Assembly (NCBI RefSeq): GCF_000712135.1
Contig: NZ_JOOE01000003.1
Coordinates: 310,001-374,000 of the forward strand
From: Sphingomonas sp. UNC305MFCol5.2
GTDB lineage: Bacteria; Pseudomonadota; Alphaproteobacteria; Sphingomonadales; Sphingomonadaceae
DNA length: 64,000 nucleotides
Direction of reading: 5' to 3'
Position numbers and translations under genes: made by a program. The notes below the pieces were generated by a model. It worked only from the letters and a program-made list of their open reading frames with translations, was not told where the DNA came from and made no database searches. Each line of letters begins with the position of its first letter. Within the stretch, counting starts at the first letter, position 1. This document shows, one piece after another, positions 25,324-33,519 of the stretch.

Positions 25324-26658
25324 TCACATCAGCGTAACCCGCGCCGCGCCGCGTTTCCCCAGCATCAGTTCGGTCATCGCCCAGACCAGCGCATCCGCCC
25401 GGTCCGGCGAGCGGCCCGGCCCCTCATAGCCGCCGCCCGCCTGCAGCCCGCACAATTCGTTCTCCAGCTCGGGGAACGCCCCCGCATGCCGAACCTTGCC
25501 CGCCTCGTAGAGCGTCGCCACCGGCTCCGCCCGGGCGTCTTTCCCGCGCGAGGCATGAACCAGCTTGACCGGCAGTCCGGTATCGGCGCCGCGCAGCACG
25601 CTCGCCACCATCTCGCCGCCCTGGTTCTTCTCCGCCACCACCCGGTCGGCCCCATGCCGCGCCGCGCACGCCGCGACGGCGCGCGCCCAGCCCTCGGGCG
25701 AAACCCCCGAGACGGTGGCATCCTCGATCACATAGCCATGGCCGTCGCGCCCCAGCCCGGTCGCGACGATTCCGCACGCGTCGCCCCCGGCGCTCGCCGG
25801 CGGATCGACACCGATCACCACGCGCACCAGCTCGGGCGCCACCTCGGCACGCGCCCGCTCGATCAGCCCGCGCGTCCACAGGGCACCCTCGGCATCCTCG
25901 AGCAATTCGCCGTCCAGCTCCTGCCGCCCCAGCCGCGTGCCCGCATAGGTCTCGAGCATCGCCTCGACGAAGCGCTCCGGCAGATGCGGATTGTCGCGCG
26001 TCCGCCCGCGGATCACCGCCGCCGCCTTGTCCGCCAGCCGCTCCACGCGCCGCATCAGCTCGGTCGGTCGCGGCGTGGTGGTCACCAGCACGCGCGGCGC
26101 GCTCCCCAGCCGCAATCCCAGCATCAGATTGTCCCAGGCGGCATCGCCGCGCCGTCCCCATTTGCCCGTCTCGTCGCACCACGCCGCGTGATGCTCGGGC
26201 CCGCGCAACGCCTCGGGCGCCGCCGCCGAATACACGAAAGCCGTCGCGCCCGATGCGAAGCGCACTTCGCCGCGCGTGCGGTTCCACTCGATCGCCTCGC
26301 CGCTGCGCGCAACCGCGAGCAGCCCGCTCGGTCCTTCGACCATCACCCGACGCACGTCTTCGGCGTTCCCGCCGACCAGCGCAAAGCGCCCCTTGGGCTC
26401 GCGCCGCGCCAGCCCGCTCAGCCATTCGGCGCCGGCGCGGGTCTTGCCGAAGCCGCGCCCCGCCTGGATCAGCCACACCAGAGGATCGCCGCCCGGATCG
26501 AGCTGTCCGGCATGCGCCCAGATCGGAAAGCGCTCGAACCATTCCACGCACTGCACGTCGCTCAGCCGCGCCAGCACCTGCGCCCGCTGCCTGGCCGGCA
26601 GGCGAATGAATGCCCGGAGCAGCGCCATGTCGTCGGGATGCGCCGTCTCAGGCGTCAT
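25324..26658 (-). CDS. GTA large terminase (gp2-like)
   Basis: 444 residues from ATG 26658. ATPase part with Walker A QAGRGFGKT (about 65-73), an EHHAAWCDETGKW Walker B/coupling region and VTTTPRPTELMRR motif III-like stretch; RNase H-like nuclease part with VIGVDPPAS, VAEKNQGGEMV and a final RSPDRADALVWAM Asp. It cuts and pumps DNA into the capsid. The start overlaps the small-terminase stop by 11 nt. Confidence 0.93.
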   Translation of the reverse strand: MTPETAHPDDMALLRAFIRLPARQRAQVLARLSDVQCVEWFERFPIWAHAGQLDPGGDPLVWLIQAGRGFGKTRAGAEWLSGLARREPKGRFALVGGNAEDVRRVMVEGPSGLLAVARSGEAIEWNRTRGEVRFASGATAFVYSAAAPEALRGPEHHAAWCDETGKWGRRGDAAWDNLMLGLRLGSAPRVLVTTTPRPTELMRRVERLADKAAAVIRGRTRDNPHLPERFVEAMLETYAGTRLGRQELDGELLEDAEGALWTRGLIERARAEVAPELVRVVIGVDPPASAGGDACGIVATGLGRDGHGYVIEDATVSGVSPEGWARAVAACAARHGADRVVAEKNQGGEMVASVLRGADTGLPVKLVHASRGKDARAEPVATLYEAGKVRHAGAFPELENELCGLQAGGGYEGPGRSPDRADALVWAMTELMLGKRGAARVTLM

Positions 26659-27154
26659 CGGACTTGCCCAATCGTTTCTCCGCCGCCGCGATCGCCTTGG
26701 CCAGGGCGGCGTTGGTTTCCTCCCGCGTCGGCATCTGCCGCTGCTTGCCGCGCGCACCCGGCCACCTGTGTCGCGAGGCGCGGTGATGCTTGAGCAATTC
26801 CATCGCCTTGGCGAAGTCGAAGCCCGGCAAGCTCTCGATCTCGGTTTCGGCGCGCTCCGGATCGGCGGGCTCGAGCGGGACGCCCGCCCCGCCATGTTCG
26901 AGCGCCATCGCCTCGAGCCGGTCATATCCCGCCTCGAGTGCCTCGCGCCACTGCGCCACGAACTGCGGATCCTTCGCGCGGTGGGCATAGACGCTGCTCA
27001 GGGTGATCTCGGCAAAGGCGGCGGCGCGCGTGACGTTGCAGGTAAGCGCCAGCGCATCGAGGAACCGCTGCCGCCGCGCCGGCGTGAAATGCCGCCGGCC
27101 CGGCTTGCGCTGCTGCCGCTGCCCGTCACGGTTGCCCATGATCAGATCGTCCAT
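26648..27154 (-). CDS. GTA small terminase (gp1-like)
   Basis: 168 residues from ATG 27154 (GGAG 7 nt upstream; an internal ATG at 27139 is possible). The N-terminal HTH is visible as RRQRFLDALALTCNVTRAAAFAEITLSSVYAHR with FVAQWREALEAGYDRLEAMAL after it. Small-terminase-like DNA-binding subunit in the first position of the cluster. Confidence 0.85.
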   Translation of the reverse strand: MDDLIMGNRDGQRQQRKPGRRHFTPARRQRFLDALALTCNVTRAAAFAEITLSSVYAHRAKDPQFVAQWREALEAGYDRLEAMALEHGGAGVPLEPADPERAETEIESLPGFDFAKAMELLKHHRASRHRWPGARGKQRQMPTREETNAALAKAIAAAEKRLGKSDDA

Positions 27155-27176
27155 CCTGTTTCTCCCGAAACGAAAA

Positions 27177-27240
27177 GGGGCCGGCGCGCCCTCCGGCGCC
27201 CAGCCCTTCCAGAGACCCCAAGGCCCCACTCGTCATTCTT
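27177..27240 (-). ncRNA. Candidate structured leader, copy 1 (upstream of small terminase)
   Basis: Minus strand: GGCC-TTGG-GGTC hairpin, a CTCTGGAAGGG linker, then GGCGC-loop-GCGCC hairpin, 28 nt before the terminase ATG. It matches copy 2 at 27535-27600, and base changes between the copies keep both stems paired (C-G to U-G). It is the 5' leader of the GTA operon; RNA or regulatory function is inferred. Confidence 0.5.
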
Positions 27241-27367
27241 CGCTGTTCGCTATCGGCAGCGTATCGTGGTCCACACACCCGCGGCCGCGTTGCGCGCCAT
27301 GGGTTCAGCCTCAGCACGCACGCCGGAACGCACGCCGCAACGCCGGGCCTATCTGCTTCGGGATGCG

Positions 27368-27411
27368 GAAAAGAGAACCGGAGTGGCGAAGAGGGATCCA
27401 AGCCACTCCGG
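27368..27411 (-). terminator. Terminator between the two leader copies
   Basis: Minus strand: perfect 10-bp stem CCGGAGTGGC...GCCACTCCGG with a 14-nt loop, followed by TTCTCTTTTCC. It lies upstream of the small terminase and downstream of leader copy 2, so it could end a short transcript or act as an attenuator. Confidence 0.75.
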
Positions 27412-27475
27412 TACCGAGACCCCCGGCAAGCCCATCATGCATGCCTTCAGCGGGGAAACAAACCAGCAATGTTAC

Positions 27476-27508
27476 TTAGCGCACGTCAGGCGGACCATAG
27501 TCCCCCAT
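27476..27508 (-). CDS. Possible 10-codon leader peptide
   Basis: ATG GGG GAC TAT GGT CCG CCT GAC GTG CGC TAA on the minus strand (MGDYGPPDVR), about 30 nt after leader copy 2, the same spacing as the terminase ATG from copy 1. It has two adjacent Pro codons, which slow ribosomes. Too short to be confident; listed for its position before the terminator. Confidence 0.2.
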   Translation of the reverse strand: MGDYGPPDVR

Positions 27509-27534
27509 GCGGAACCCCACGGTCCCAAACGCGA

Positions 27535-27600
27535 AGGCCGGCGCGCCCACCGGCACCCGACCCTTCCAGAGGCCCGAAGGCCCCGACTCGCAATTCATCA
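27535..27600 (-). ncRNA. Candidate structured leader, copy 2
   Basis: Homologous to 27177-27240: GGCC-TTCG-GGCC (a UUCG tetraloop), CTCTGGAAGGG, GGTGC-loop-GCGCC. The 566-bp gap 27155-27720 holds these two copies, the terminator between them and an AT-rich stretch (27604-27660) with a TTGACA sequence on the minus strand, the likely promoter zone for the GTA and for the VanZ-like gene. No other gene is seen in the gap. Confidence 0.5.
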
Positions 27601-27720
27601 GCGTGCACTACATGTGCCATATCAACGTGACGATGTCAATAGAAAAGTGCCTATTTGGTTATACCCCTTATTCCCGGCGATGTTGCCTGCCGCCGCCGCT
27701 TCGGGCATGGGCGACGCCGC

Positions 27721-28110
27721 ATGCGCCGATTGCTTCCCTGGGTCTTCTGGGCCGCCTTCGCCTTCACCTTCGTCATGGCGGCGCTGCCGCATCCGCCGCG
27801 GCTTCCGTTCGATCCGCTCGACAAGGTTCAGCACGCCGCCGCGTTCACGGCGCTCACCGCGCTCGCCTGCGCGGCCTGGCCGGCGATGTCGCGGCTGCGG
27901 CTGCTGATCGTCCTTTCGGGGTTCGGCGCGCTGATCGAGATCGTCCAGGCGATCCCCGCACTCCACCGCGACTCGGACTGGCGCGACTGGGTGGCCGATA
28001 CGGTCGCGATTCTGGTCACGCTCGCAATCGTCGCTTTTGTCGAGCGCCACGCTCGCGGGCGTCAAATGGCAGCGGCGACCTTGCGGAACGGTACGTCGCG
28101 CCGCCAATAG
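27721..28110 (+). CDS. VanZ-like membrane protein
   Basis: 129 residues from ATG 27721 with three or four helices. FDPLDKVQHAAAFTALTAL, then GFGALIEIVQAIPALHRDSDWRDWVADTVA follow the VanZ pattern (DKxxH, EIxQ and D-DxxAD). Function of such orphans is unknown. Its last 49 nt overlap the 3' end of the converging DUF418 gene. Confidence 0.85.
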   Translation: MRRLLPWVFWAAFAFTFVMAALPHPPRLPFDPLDKVQHAAAFTALTALACAAWPAMSRLRLLIVLSGFGALIEIVQAIPALHRDSDWRDWVADTVAILVTLAIVAFVERHARGRQMAAATLRNGTSRRQ

Positions 28111-29258
28111 GTCAGCGCGCGCCACGCCCATTCGATCGGGCCATATTGGAAATATCGCAGCCACCAATGCGCGAGCACCAGCTGCGCGGCGATCGCGCCG
28201 ATCCCGACCCACAGCCGCGTCAGCTGGTCCCAGTCGTCGTACAGGCCCAGCCCGAAGCCGTAGAAGATCGGCACGAACACCAGCGACTGGAGGATGTAGA
28301 GCGTCAGCGTCGTCCGCCCCACCGCGGCGAGCGGGCGGATCGCGGCGCGCGCCGGGCTCTGGAAGAGCGCCAGCAGCACCAGCAGCCACATTGCGGTACC
28401 CGAAAGCTCGAACCAGCTGCCGAGCAGATAGGAGAGCAGCCGATCGGCCGCCTCGCCGTGATGCTGCGCGGCGAACCAGGCCTTGATGCCGTCGCGCGCG
28501 AAATAGAGCGTCAGCGTCGCCGTCGCGGCGACTGCCAGTGCGATCCGGCGCGCGCGCACGAAGTCGCCCAGCCGCGCGAAGAAGCCGATCCGTCCCAGCA
28601 CCATGCCGACCAGATACAGGCCGAGGATCTGGGTGAATCGCCCCGATTCGATCATGAACCACCATTTGGGCAGCTGGCCGGTCCACAAATTGGCGCGGAA
28701 ATGTTCGGCGAGGTCGCCGTGCAGATAGACCGCCATCGCCGGGTCCGAGAAATGATGCGGCGGCTGGTTGGCCCAGTCTGCCCCGGACATCGCCGCCGCC
28801 AGCTGGACGAGCTGGATCGGATTGACGAAGCACAGGCTCGCGATCGCGATCAGCAGCCGGTTGCTGCGCACGCGGTGGAAGGCGAGCAGCAGGAAGCCCA
28901 TCAGCGCGAGCAGCTGGATGATGTCGCCGCGATAGATCATCGCGTGGACGAAGCCGATGCCGAACAAAACGGTCAGCCGCCACGCGAAGCGCGCCGTGAA
29001 GTCCACGCCGCGCCGCGCCGCGCGGTCCATCAAAATGAAGAAGCTGAATCCGAAGCACAATGCGAGCAGCGAGAAGCTCTTGCCCATGAACAGCAGGTAG
29101 ACCGTGTCCGAGATCGGGCCGGTCTTCGGGTCGGCCCAATAGAGCTCGTAGCTCTCGATCATGTGGACCAGGAACAAGGCGAGCAGGGCGAAACCCCGCA
29201 CGATATCGACCGATTCCAGCCGCGCGTCGCTGGCCCTGGCGGCCGTGATGTCGTGCAT
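28062..29258 (-). CDS. DUF418 multi-pass membrane protein
   Basis: 398 residues with about ten helices. RLESVDIVRGFALLALFLVHM at the start and GRTTLTLYILQSL, then the C-terminal GPIEWAWRALTYWR are hallmarks of DUF418, a family related to acyltransferase-3/heparan-acetyltransferase-type proteins. No substrate known. Confidence 0.9.
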   Translation of the reverse strand: MHDITAARASDARLESVDIVRGFALLALFLVHMIESYELYWADPKTGPISDTVYLLFMGKSFSLLALCFGFSFFILMDRAARRGVDFTARFAWRLTVLFGIGFVHAMIYRGDIIQLLALMGFLLLAFHRVRSNRLLIAIASLCFVNPIQLVQLAAAMSGADWANQPPHHFSDPAMAVYLHGDLAEHFRANLWTGQLPKWWFMIESGRFTQILGLYLVGMVLGRIGFFARLGDFVRARRIALAVAATATLTLYFARDGIKAWFAAQHHGEAADRLLSYLLGSWFELSGTAMWLLVLLALFQSPARAAIRPLAAVGRTTLTLYILQSLVFVPIFYGFGLGLYDDWDQLTRLWVGIGAIAAQLVLAHWWLRYFQYGPIEWAWRALTYWRRDVPFRKVAAAI

Positions 29259-29352
29259 GCGTGCTCCCGTTTTCTGAGCGACTTAGCGGCCGCGGCCCCG
29301 AAATCAACGTGCCCTCCGCGCTTTGCCGCCCGATCTTTACCGGTTGTTGGGG

Positions 29353-31056
29353 ATGGGGCGCCTAGCGTTCGGTATGTTCGGGGGCCTGAAGAACTGCCTG
29401 CTGGCGCTTGCCGCGTGCGTCGCGCTTTGGTGCGGCACGCCCGCACATGCGCAGGCGGGCGTCGCCGGTGCGCCGCTCCGGATCTGCGTGTTGCGCGATA
29501 CCGGCGGAATGGATCCGGCCGCGCTGATCCGCCAGCCGGGCCGCTTCGATTGCGCCACGCCGCAGCACGCATTCGGTCCGGGCAATTACTGGGCGATTTC
29601 CGAAGACATAAACCAGCGCTCGCGATCGCGGCTGCCGCTCAATGTCCGCCTCGCCAGCCTGTGGCAGCAGGGGCTCACGCTCCACGTCCTCTATAGCGAC
29701 GGCAGCATCCGCTCGCAGGCCACCGATGCGCGCGGGGTTACGCCGTATATCCAGCTCGGCGCGGTTGTCGAACAGCCGCTGCCGCGCCTGCAGGCCAGGG
29801 TCGTCCGGCTGATGTGGCATGTCGAGGGCGCGGCCAACCTGCGCGGCATCCTGCTCGGCGCGCGCCTGTCCACCGGCCAGGAAAGCGAACACGCCAATTT
29901 ATCGATGGCCGCGCTCTATGCGGGCTTCGCCGGCCTCGCGATCGCGCTGATCATCTATAATCTCGCTTTGTGGGGCGCGCTGCGCCATCGCTTCCAGCTT
30001 TATTACTGCCTGATGGTCGGGCTGCTGCTCGCCTACACCTTCTCCTCCTCGGGCGCACTCGCCTGGGCCTGGCCCGAGATCGCCAACAACACCCGGCTGC
30101 GGATCAATTATCTGCTGGTCGGCAGCACCGGGGCCGCCGCCCTGATCTTCGCGCGCAGCTTCTTCGAGGAGCGCATCTTCGCCGGCTGGCTCGGCCGTTA
30201 TGCGACTTGGGTCGGTGTGGCGCTGAGCGGCACCGGGTTGCTCTATTTCCTCACCGCGCCTTTCGCGATCCACGCGCTCGATCTCGCCTTCACCTGCGCG
30301 TTCATCGCATTGTCCGCGGCGGTGGTGCCGGTGCTGTGGCGCGCGTGGCGGCTGAGGAGCAATTATCTCTGGCTGTTCGCCATCGCCTGGGGCACGCCGC
30401 TTTTGACTTCGGTGCTGCGCGCGCTCGCCAACCTCCATGTGCTGCCGTGGAGCTTCTGGATCGACAATTCGACGATCCTCGCGATGATCGTCGAGGCGAT
30501 CGCTTCCTCGCTCGCGGTCGCCTATCGCATCCGGCTGCTGCGCGACGAGCGCGACGATGCGATCGAGCGCGAAGTGATGATGCGCCGCCTCGCCGATACC
30601 GATCCGCTCACCGGGCTGCTCAATCGCCGCGCCTTCCTCCACCAGGCGATCGGCCGCCAGGGCGAGCAGTTGCTGCTGATCATCGACCTCGACCACTTCA
30701 AGCGCGTCAACGAGACGCTCGGCCATGACGGCGGCGACGAAGTCCTCCGCGTCTTCGCCCGGATGCTGCGGACCTCGGTGCCCCAGGGCACGCTCGTCGC
30801 GCGCATCGGCGGCGAGGAATTCGCGATCCTCACGCCCGTCGAAGCGCCGATCGAGCCCGAGGCGCTGCTCGTCCGGCTCCGCCAGATGCGCATGCCGTTC
30901 GATGTCCAGGTCACTGCCAGCATCGGCACGTGCCGCGGCACGCTCGCCAGCGAAGTCGACTGGAAGGCGCTGTACCGGGTGGCCGACGCGGCGCTGTTCG
31001 ATGCCAAGTCGGCGGGGCGCGATCGCGTCCGCCACGCCCTGCGCGACGCCGCCTGA
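29353..31056 (+). CDS. Diguanylate cyclase with 7TM-DISM sensor
   Basis: 567 residues: signal/anchor (1-34, AHAQ), periplasmic 7TMR-DISMED2-like domain (about 35-185), seven helices (about 190-400), then GGDEF domain (about 405-565) with DTDPLTGLLNRRAF (417 on) and an intact RIGGEEF active-site loop (about 484-490). It should make cyclic di-GMP in response to an extracellular signal. The window also has an NfrB-like glycosyltransferase, a class controlled by cyclic di-GMP in E. coli, but 28 kb away. Confidence 0.93.
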   Translation: MGRLAFGMFGGLKNCLLALAACVALWCGTPAHAQAGVAGAPLRICVLRDTGGMDPAALIRQPGRFDCATPQHAFGPGNYWAISEDINQRSRSRLPLNVRLASLWQQGLTLHVLYSDGSIRSQATDARGVTPYIQLGAVVEQPLPRLQARVVRLMWHVEGAANLRGILLGARLSTGQESEHANLSMAALYAGFAGLAIALIIYNLALWGALRHRFQLYYCLMVGLLLAYTFSSSGALAWAWPEIANNTRLRINYLLVGSTGAAALIFARSFFEERIFAGWLGRYATWVGVALSGTGLLYFLTAPFAIHALDLAFTCAFIALSAAVVPVLWRAWRLRSNYLWLFAIAWGTPLLTSVLRALANLHVLPWSFWIDNSTILAMIVEAIASSLAVAYRIRLLRDERDDAIEREVMMRRLADTDPLTGLLNRRAFLHQAIGRQGEQLLLIIDLDHFKRVNETLGHDGGDEVLRVFARMLRTSVPQGTLVARIGGEEFAILTPVEAPIEPEALLVRLRQMRMPFDVQVTASIGTCRGTLASEVDWKALYRVADAALFDAKSAGRDRVRHALRDAA

Positions 31057-31096
31057 TCGCTTGCCGCAGCGCCCGGCCGGGCTTATGCTTACACCA

Positions 31097-32806
31097 ATGT
31101 CAATGACTGATCCCGAGCAGATCTGGCGTACCGCGTACAATCATCCAGGCAAATGGGACGATGTCTTCCCGCCCGCATCGATGGTCGAGCTTTTCGAGGC
31201 GAGCGCCGCGGCGCATCCGCACGCGCCGCTCCTCGATTTCATGGGCCGGAAATACAGCTACGCCGAGACCCTCGACGGCGCCAATCGCGTCGCCTGCGGG
31301 CTGAAGGCACTCGGCTATGGCCGGGGTGACCGGATCGGGCTCTTCCTGCCCAATGTCCCGCATTATGTCGCGGCCTATTACGGCATCCTCATGCTGGGCG
31401 CGACCGCGGTCAATTTCTCGCCGCTTTATTCGGTCGAGGAGCTATCCGCGCAGGTCGCCGATTCGGGGACGAAGCTGCTCTTCACGCTGTCCGCCTCGGC
31501 GTTGCTCCCCACCGCCCTGAAAGTGCTCGAGGCGAGCGCGCTCGAGCGGCTGGTGGTGGGATCGGTGGCGGGCGCGTTGCCGCCCGCCAAATCGCTATTC
31601 TATCGCTGGTTCAGGGCGAAGGAAGTCGCGCCCCGCCCCCACGATCCCCGCATTCTCGCTTTCTCGAAGCTGATCGCCAATCCGGGCAGCTGCGATCGCG
31701 TGACGATCGATCCCGAACGCGATCTCGCGCTGATCCAATATACCGGCGGCACCACCGGCACGCCCAAGGGCGCGATGCTCACGCATCAGAATCTCTCGGC
31801 CAACGCGCGGCAGGTCGCGCGGCTCGATCCCGAAATGGGCAAGACGCACGACAGGATCCTCGGCGTGCTTCCTTTCTTCCACGTCTTCGCCAATACCTGC
31901 GTGCTCAATCGCACCGTGCTCACCGGCGGCGAGATCGTGATGCTCCCGCGCTTCAACGCCAAGCAGGCGCTCGCCGAGCTTCGCCGCACGCACCCGCGTT
32001 CGCTCCCCGGCGTTCCCACCATGTACCAGGCGCTGCTCGATGCGCCGGGAATGAAACCCTCCGATTTCGCCAGCCTGCGCTATTGCGTCTCGGGCGGCGC
32101 GCCGCTCCCGGCCCAACTCAAGGAGGAATGGGAGCGCATCACCGGCGCACGCGTGATCGAGGGTTATGGCCTGTCCGAAAGCTCGGGGGTGGTCTCCACC
32201 AATCCCTATGACGGCCCCAACAAGCCCGGCACGATCGGCCAGCCGCTCGCCGGCACGCGCGTCCGCCTCGTCGACAAGGAGGATCCGACGCGCCCGCCGC
32301 CCCCCGGCGAGCCCGGCGAGATCGTCGTCTCGGGTCCCCAGATCATGAAGGGCTATTGGAACCGCCCCGAGGCCGATGCCGAGGTATTCGTCGACGATCC
32401 CTTCGGCGAAGCTCAGGGCGGGCACTGGCTGCGCACCGGCGATGTCGGCACGATCGACGCGGACGGCTATATCCGCATCGTCGATCGGCTGAAGGACATG
32501 ATCGCGGTGGGCGGCTTCAAGGTTTTCCCCAGCCAGATCGAGGCGGTTCTCTATCGCCACCCCGCGGTCAAGGAAGCGCTCGTGATCGGCCTGCCCGACG
32601 CCTATCATGGCGAGCTGCCCCACGCCTATGTCGTGCTCGACGGGGATGCCGCGCCCATCTCGGGCACCGAGCTCAGCCTCTGGCTCAACGCCCAGCTCGG
32701 CAAGCACGAGCGCGTCTCGGAAGTGGTGGTGCGCGAAAGCCTGCCCAAGACGATGATCGGCAAACTGAGCCGCAAGGACCTGCTCGCCGAAGTAACGGCA
32801 TCCTAA
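31097..32806 (+). CDS. Long-chain acyl-CoA ligase (AMP-forming)
   Basis: 569 residues from ATG 31097 (31085 and 31103 are alternatives). AMP-binding motifs: YTGGTTGTPKGA, VIEGYGLSESSG, LRTGDVGTIDADGYI and a final KTMIGKLSRKDLL lysine. Activates fatty acids as acyl-adenylates then acyl-CoA. Before LRTGD there are extra residues (DPFGEAQGGHW) that are encoded by a repeat-like sequence, see 32399-32422. Confidence 0.92.
   Translation: MSMTDPEQIWRTAYNHPGKWDDVFPPASMVELFEASAAAHPHAPLLDFMGRKYSYAETLDGANRVACGLKALGYGRGDRIGLFLPNVPHYVAAYYGILMLGATAVNFSPLYSVEELSAQVADSGTKLLFTLSASALLPTALKVLEASALERLVVGSVAGALPPAKSLFYRWFRAKEVAPRPHDPRILAFSKLIANPGSCDRVTIDPERDLALIQYTGGTTGTPKGAMLTHQNLSANARQVARLDPEMGKTHDRILGVLPFFHVFANTCVLNRTVLTGGEIVMLPRFNAKQALAELRRTHPRSLPGVPTMYQALLDAPGMKPSDFASLRYCVSGGAPLPAQLKEEWERITGARVIEGYGLSESSGVVSTNPYDGPNKPGTIGQPLAGTRVRLVDKEDPTRPPPPGEPGEIVVSGPQIMKGYWNRPEADAEVFVDDPFGEAQGGHWLRTGDVGTIDADGYIRIVDRLKDMIAVGGFKVFPSQIEAVLYRHPAVKEALVIGLPDAYHGELPHAYVVLDGDAAPISGTELSLWLNAQLGKHERVSEVVVRESLPKTMIGKLSRKDLLAEVTAS
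32399..32422 (+). repeat. Repeat-like CCCTTCG...GCTCAGGG segment inside the acyl-CoA ligase gene
   Basis: The codons for PFGEAQGG read CCCTTCGGCGAAGCTCAGGG, close to the TCCTTCGACA-GCTCAGGAC dispersed repeat also seen at 22091-22111. It lies in a surface loop region just before the conserved RTGD motif and keeps the frame. Confidence 0.45.
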
Positions 32807-32836
32807 TATGGCGGAATCGAAGTTCGCTTCATTACC

Positions 32837-32927
32837 GTCACCCCGGGTCAAGTCCGGGATGACGAAATCAATGTGGCGAACTTCAGTTCCAGGTGACTAG
32901 TATCCTCCCCCTAAGCGGGGGAGGATT
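32837..32927. repeat. Two intergenic hairpins after the acyl-CoA ligase
   Basis: 32837-32865: CGTCACCCCGGGTCAAGTCC then GGATGACG, an imperfect palindrome. 32902-32925: TCCTCCCCCTAAGCGGGGGAGGA. Members of the same repeat families as elsewhere in the window. Confidence 0.8.
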
Positions 32928-32994
32928 CGGCGAATGGAATCCCGCCGTTGCGGCCTTCCGCCACGAGGACTAGGCTCCCGATCAGGAGGTCGCC

Positions 32995-33366
32995 ATGCCG
33001 CTGCCCCGTCTCATACCGTTGGCGCTACTCGCTTTGACCGCTGCCGCACCGGCCGGGCAGCGCATCGACGTCGCGCTCTCCAATTTCGCCATCACGCCCG
33101 CGACGATCCAGCTGACGCACGGCCAGCATTATGTCCTGCACCTGTCGAGCAAGGGCGGCCACAGCTTCGCGGCCAAGGCCTTCTTCACCACCGTGACCAT
33201 GCCCCCCGCCGATCGCGCGCGCATAAAGGACGGCAAGATCGAGCTGAAAGGCGGCGAAAGCGTCGACCTTCATTTCACTGCCCCGGGCCCCGGCACCTGG
33301 CCGTTCAAATGCACCCACTTCCTTCACGCGAGCTTCGGCATGACCGGCAAGTTCGTGGTGCGCTGA
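32995..33366 (+). CDS. Secreted cupredoxin-like copper protein
   Basis: 123 residues: signal peptide (1-20, ends APA) then a small beta-barrel with likely blue-copper ligands His56 (GGHSF), Cys106 (PFKCTHF), His111 and Met116 (HASFGMTG). Probably a periplasmic electron carrier or copper-binding protein. Confidence 0.87.
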   Translation: MPLPRLIPLALLALTAAAPAGQRIDVALSNFAITPATIQLTHGQHYVLHLSSKGGHSFAAKAFFTTVTMPPADRARIKDGKIELKGGESVDLHFTAPGPGTWPFKCTHFLHASFGMTGKFVVR

Positions 33367-33386
33367 GGCCGCCCGCCTCTCTACCT

Positions 33387-33493
33387 CGTCACCCCGGACT
33401 TGTTCCGGGGTCCGCCGGGAGACAAGGGCAGGGCAAGAGGCTCTTGCTCAGCCGGCGAGGCCAAGTGGACCCCGGAACAAGTCCGGGGTGACG
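33387..33493. repeat. Inverted repeat between cupredoxin and aldehyde dehydrogenase genes
   Basis: 33387-33413 (CGTCACCCCGGACTTGTTCC...) and 33467-33493 are 27-bp complementary arms around about 53 bp. Between convergent genes; could also serve as a terminator. Confidence 0.88.
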
Positions 33494-33519
33494 AAGGGAT
33501 TGTGGAAATCGCTCACGCC

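Noticed and set aside
10621..27154. Ordinary integrated prophage
   Set aside because: No integrase, repressor, replication or lysis genes and no attachment-site repeats; gene content and order fit a GTA instead.
27126..27401. Minus-strand frame of 91 residues before the small terminase
   Set aside because: It crosses the terminator and leader copy 1, and the reading frame differs from the terminase; more likely non-coding leader.
27507..29696. Plus-strand frame of 729 residues over VanZ-like and DUF418 genes
   Set aside because: Arg/Gln/Glu-rich shadow frame of the DUF418 gene; no motifs.
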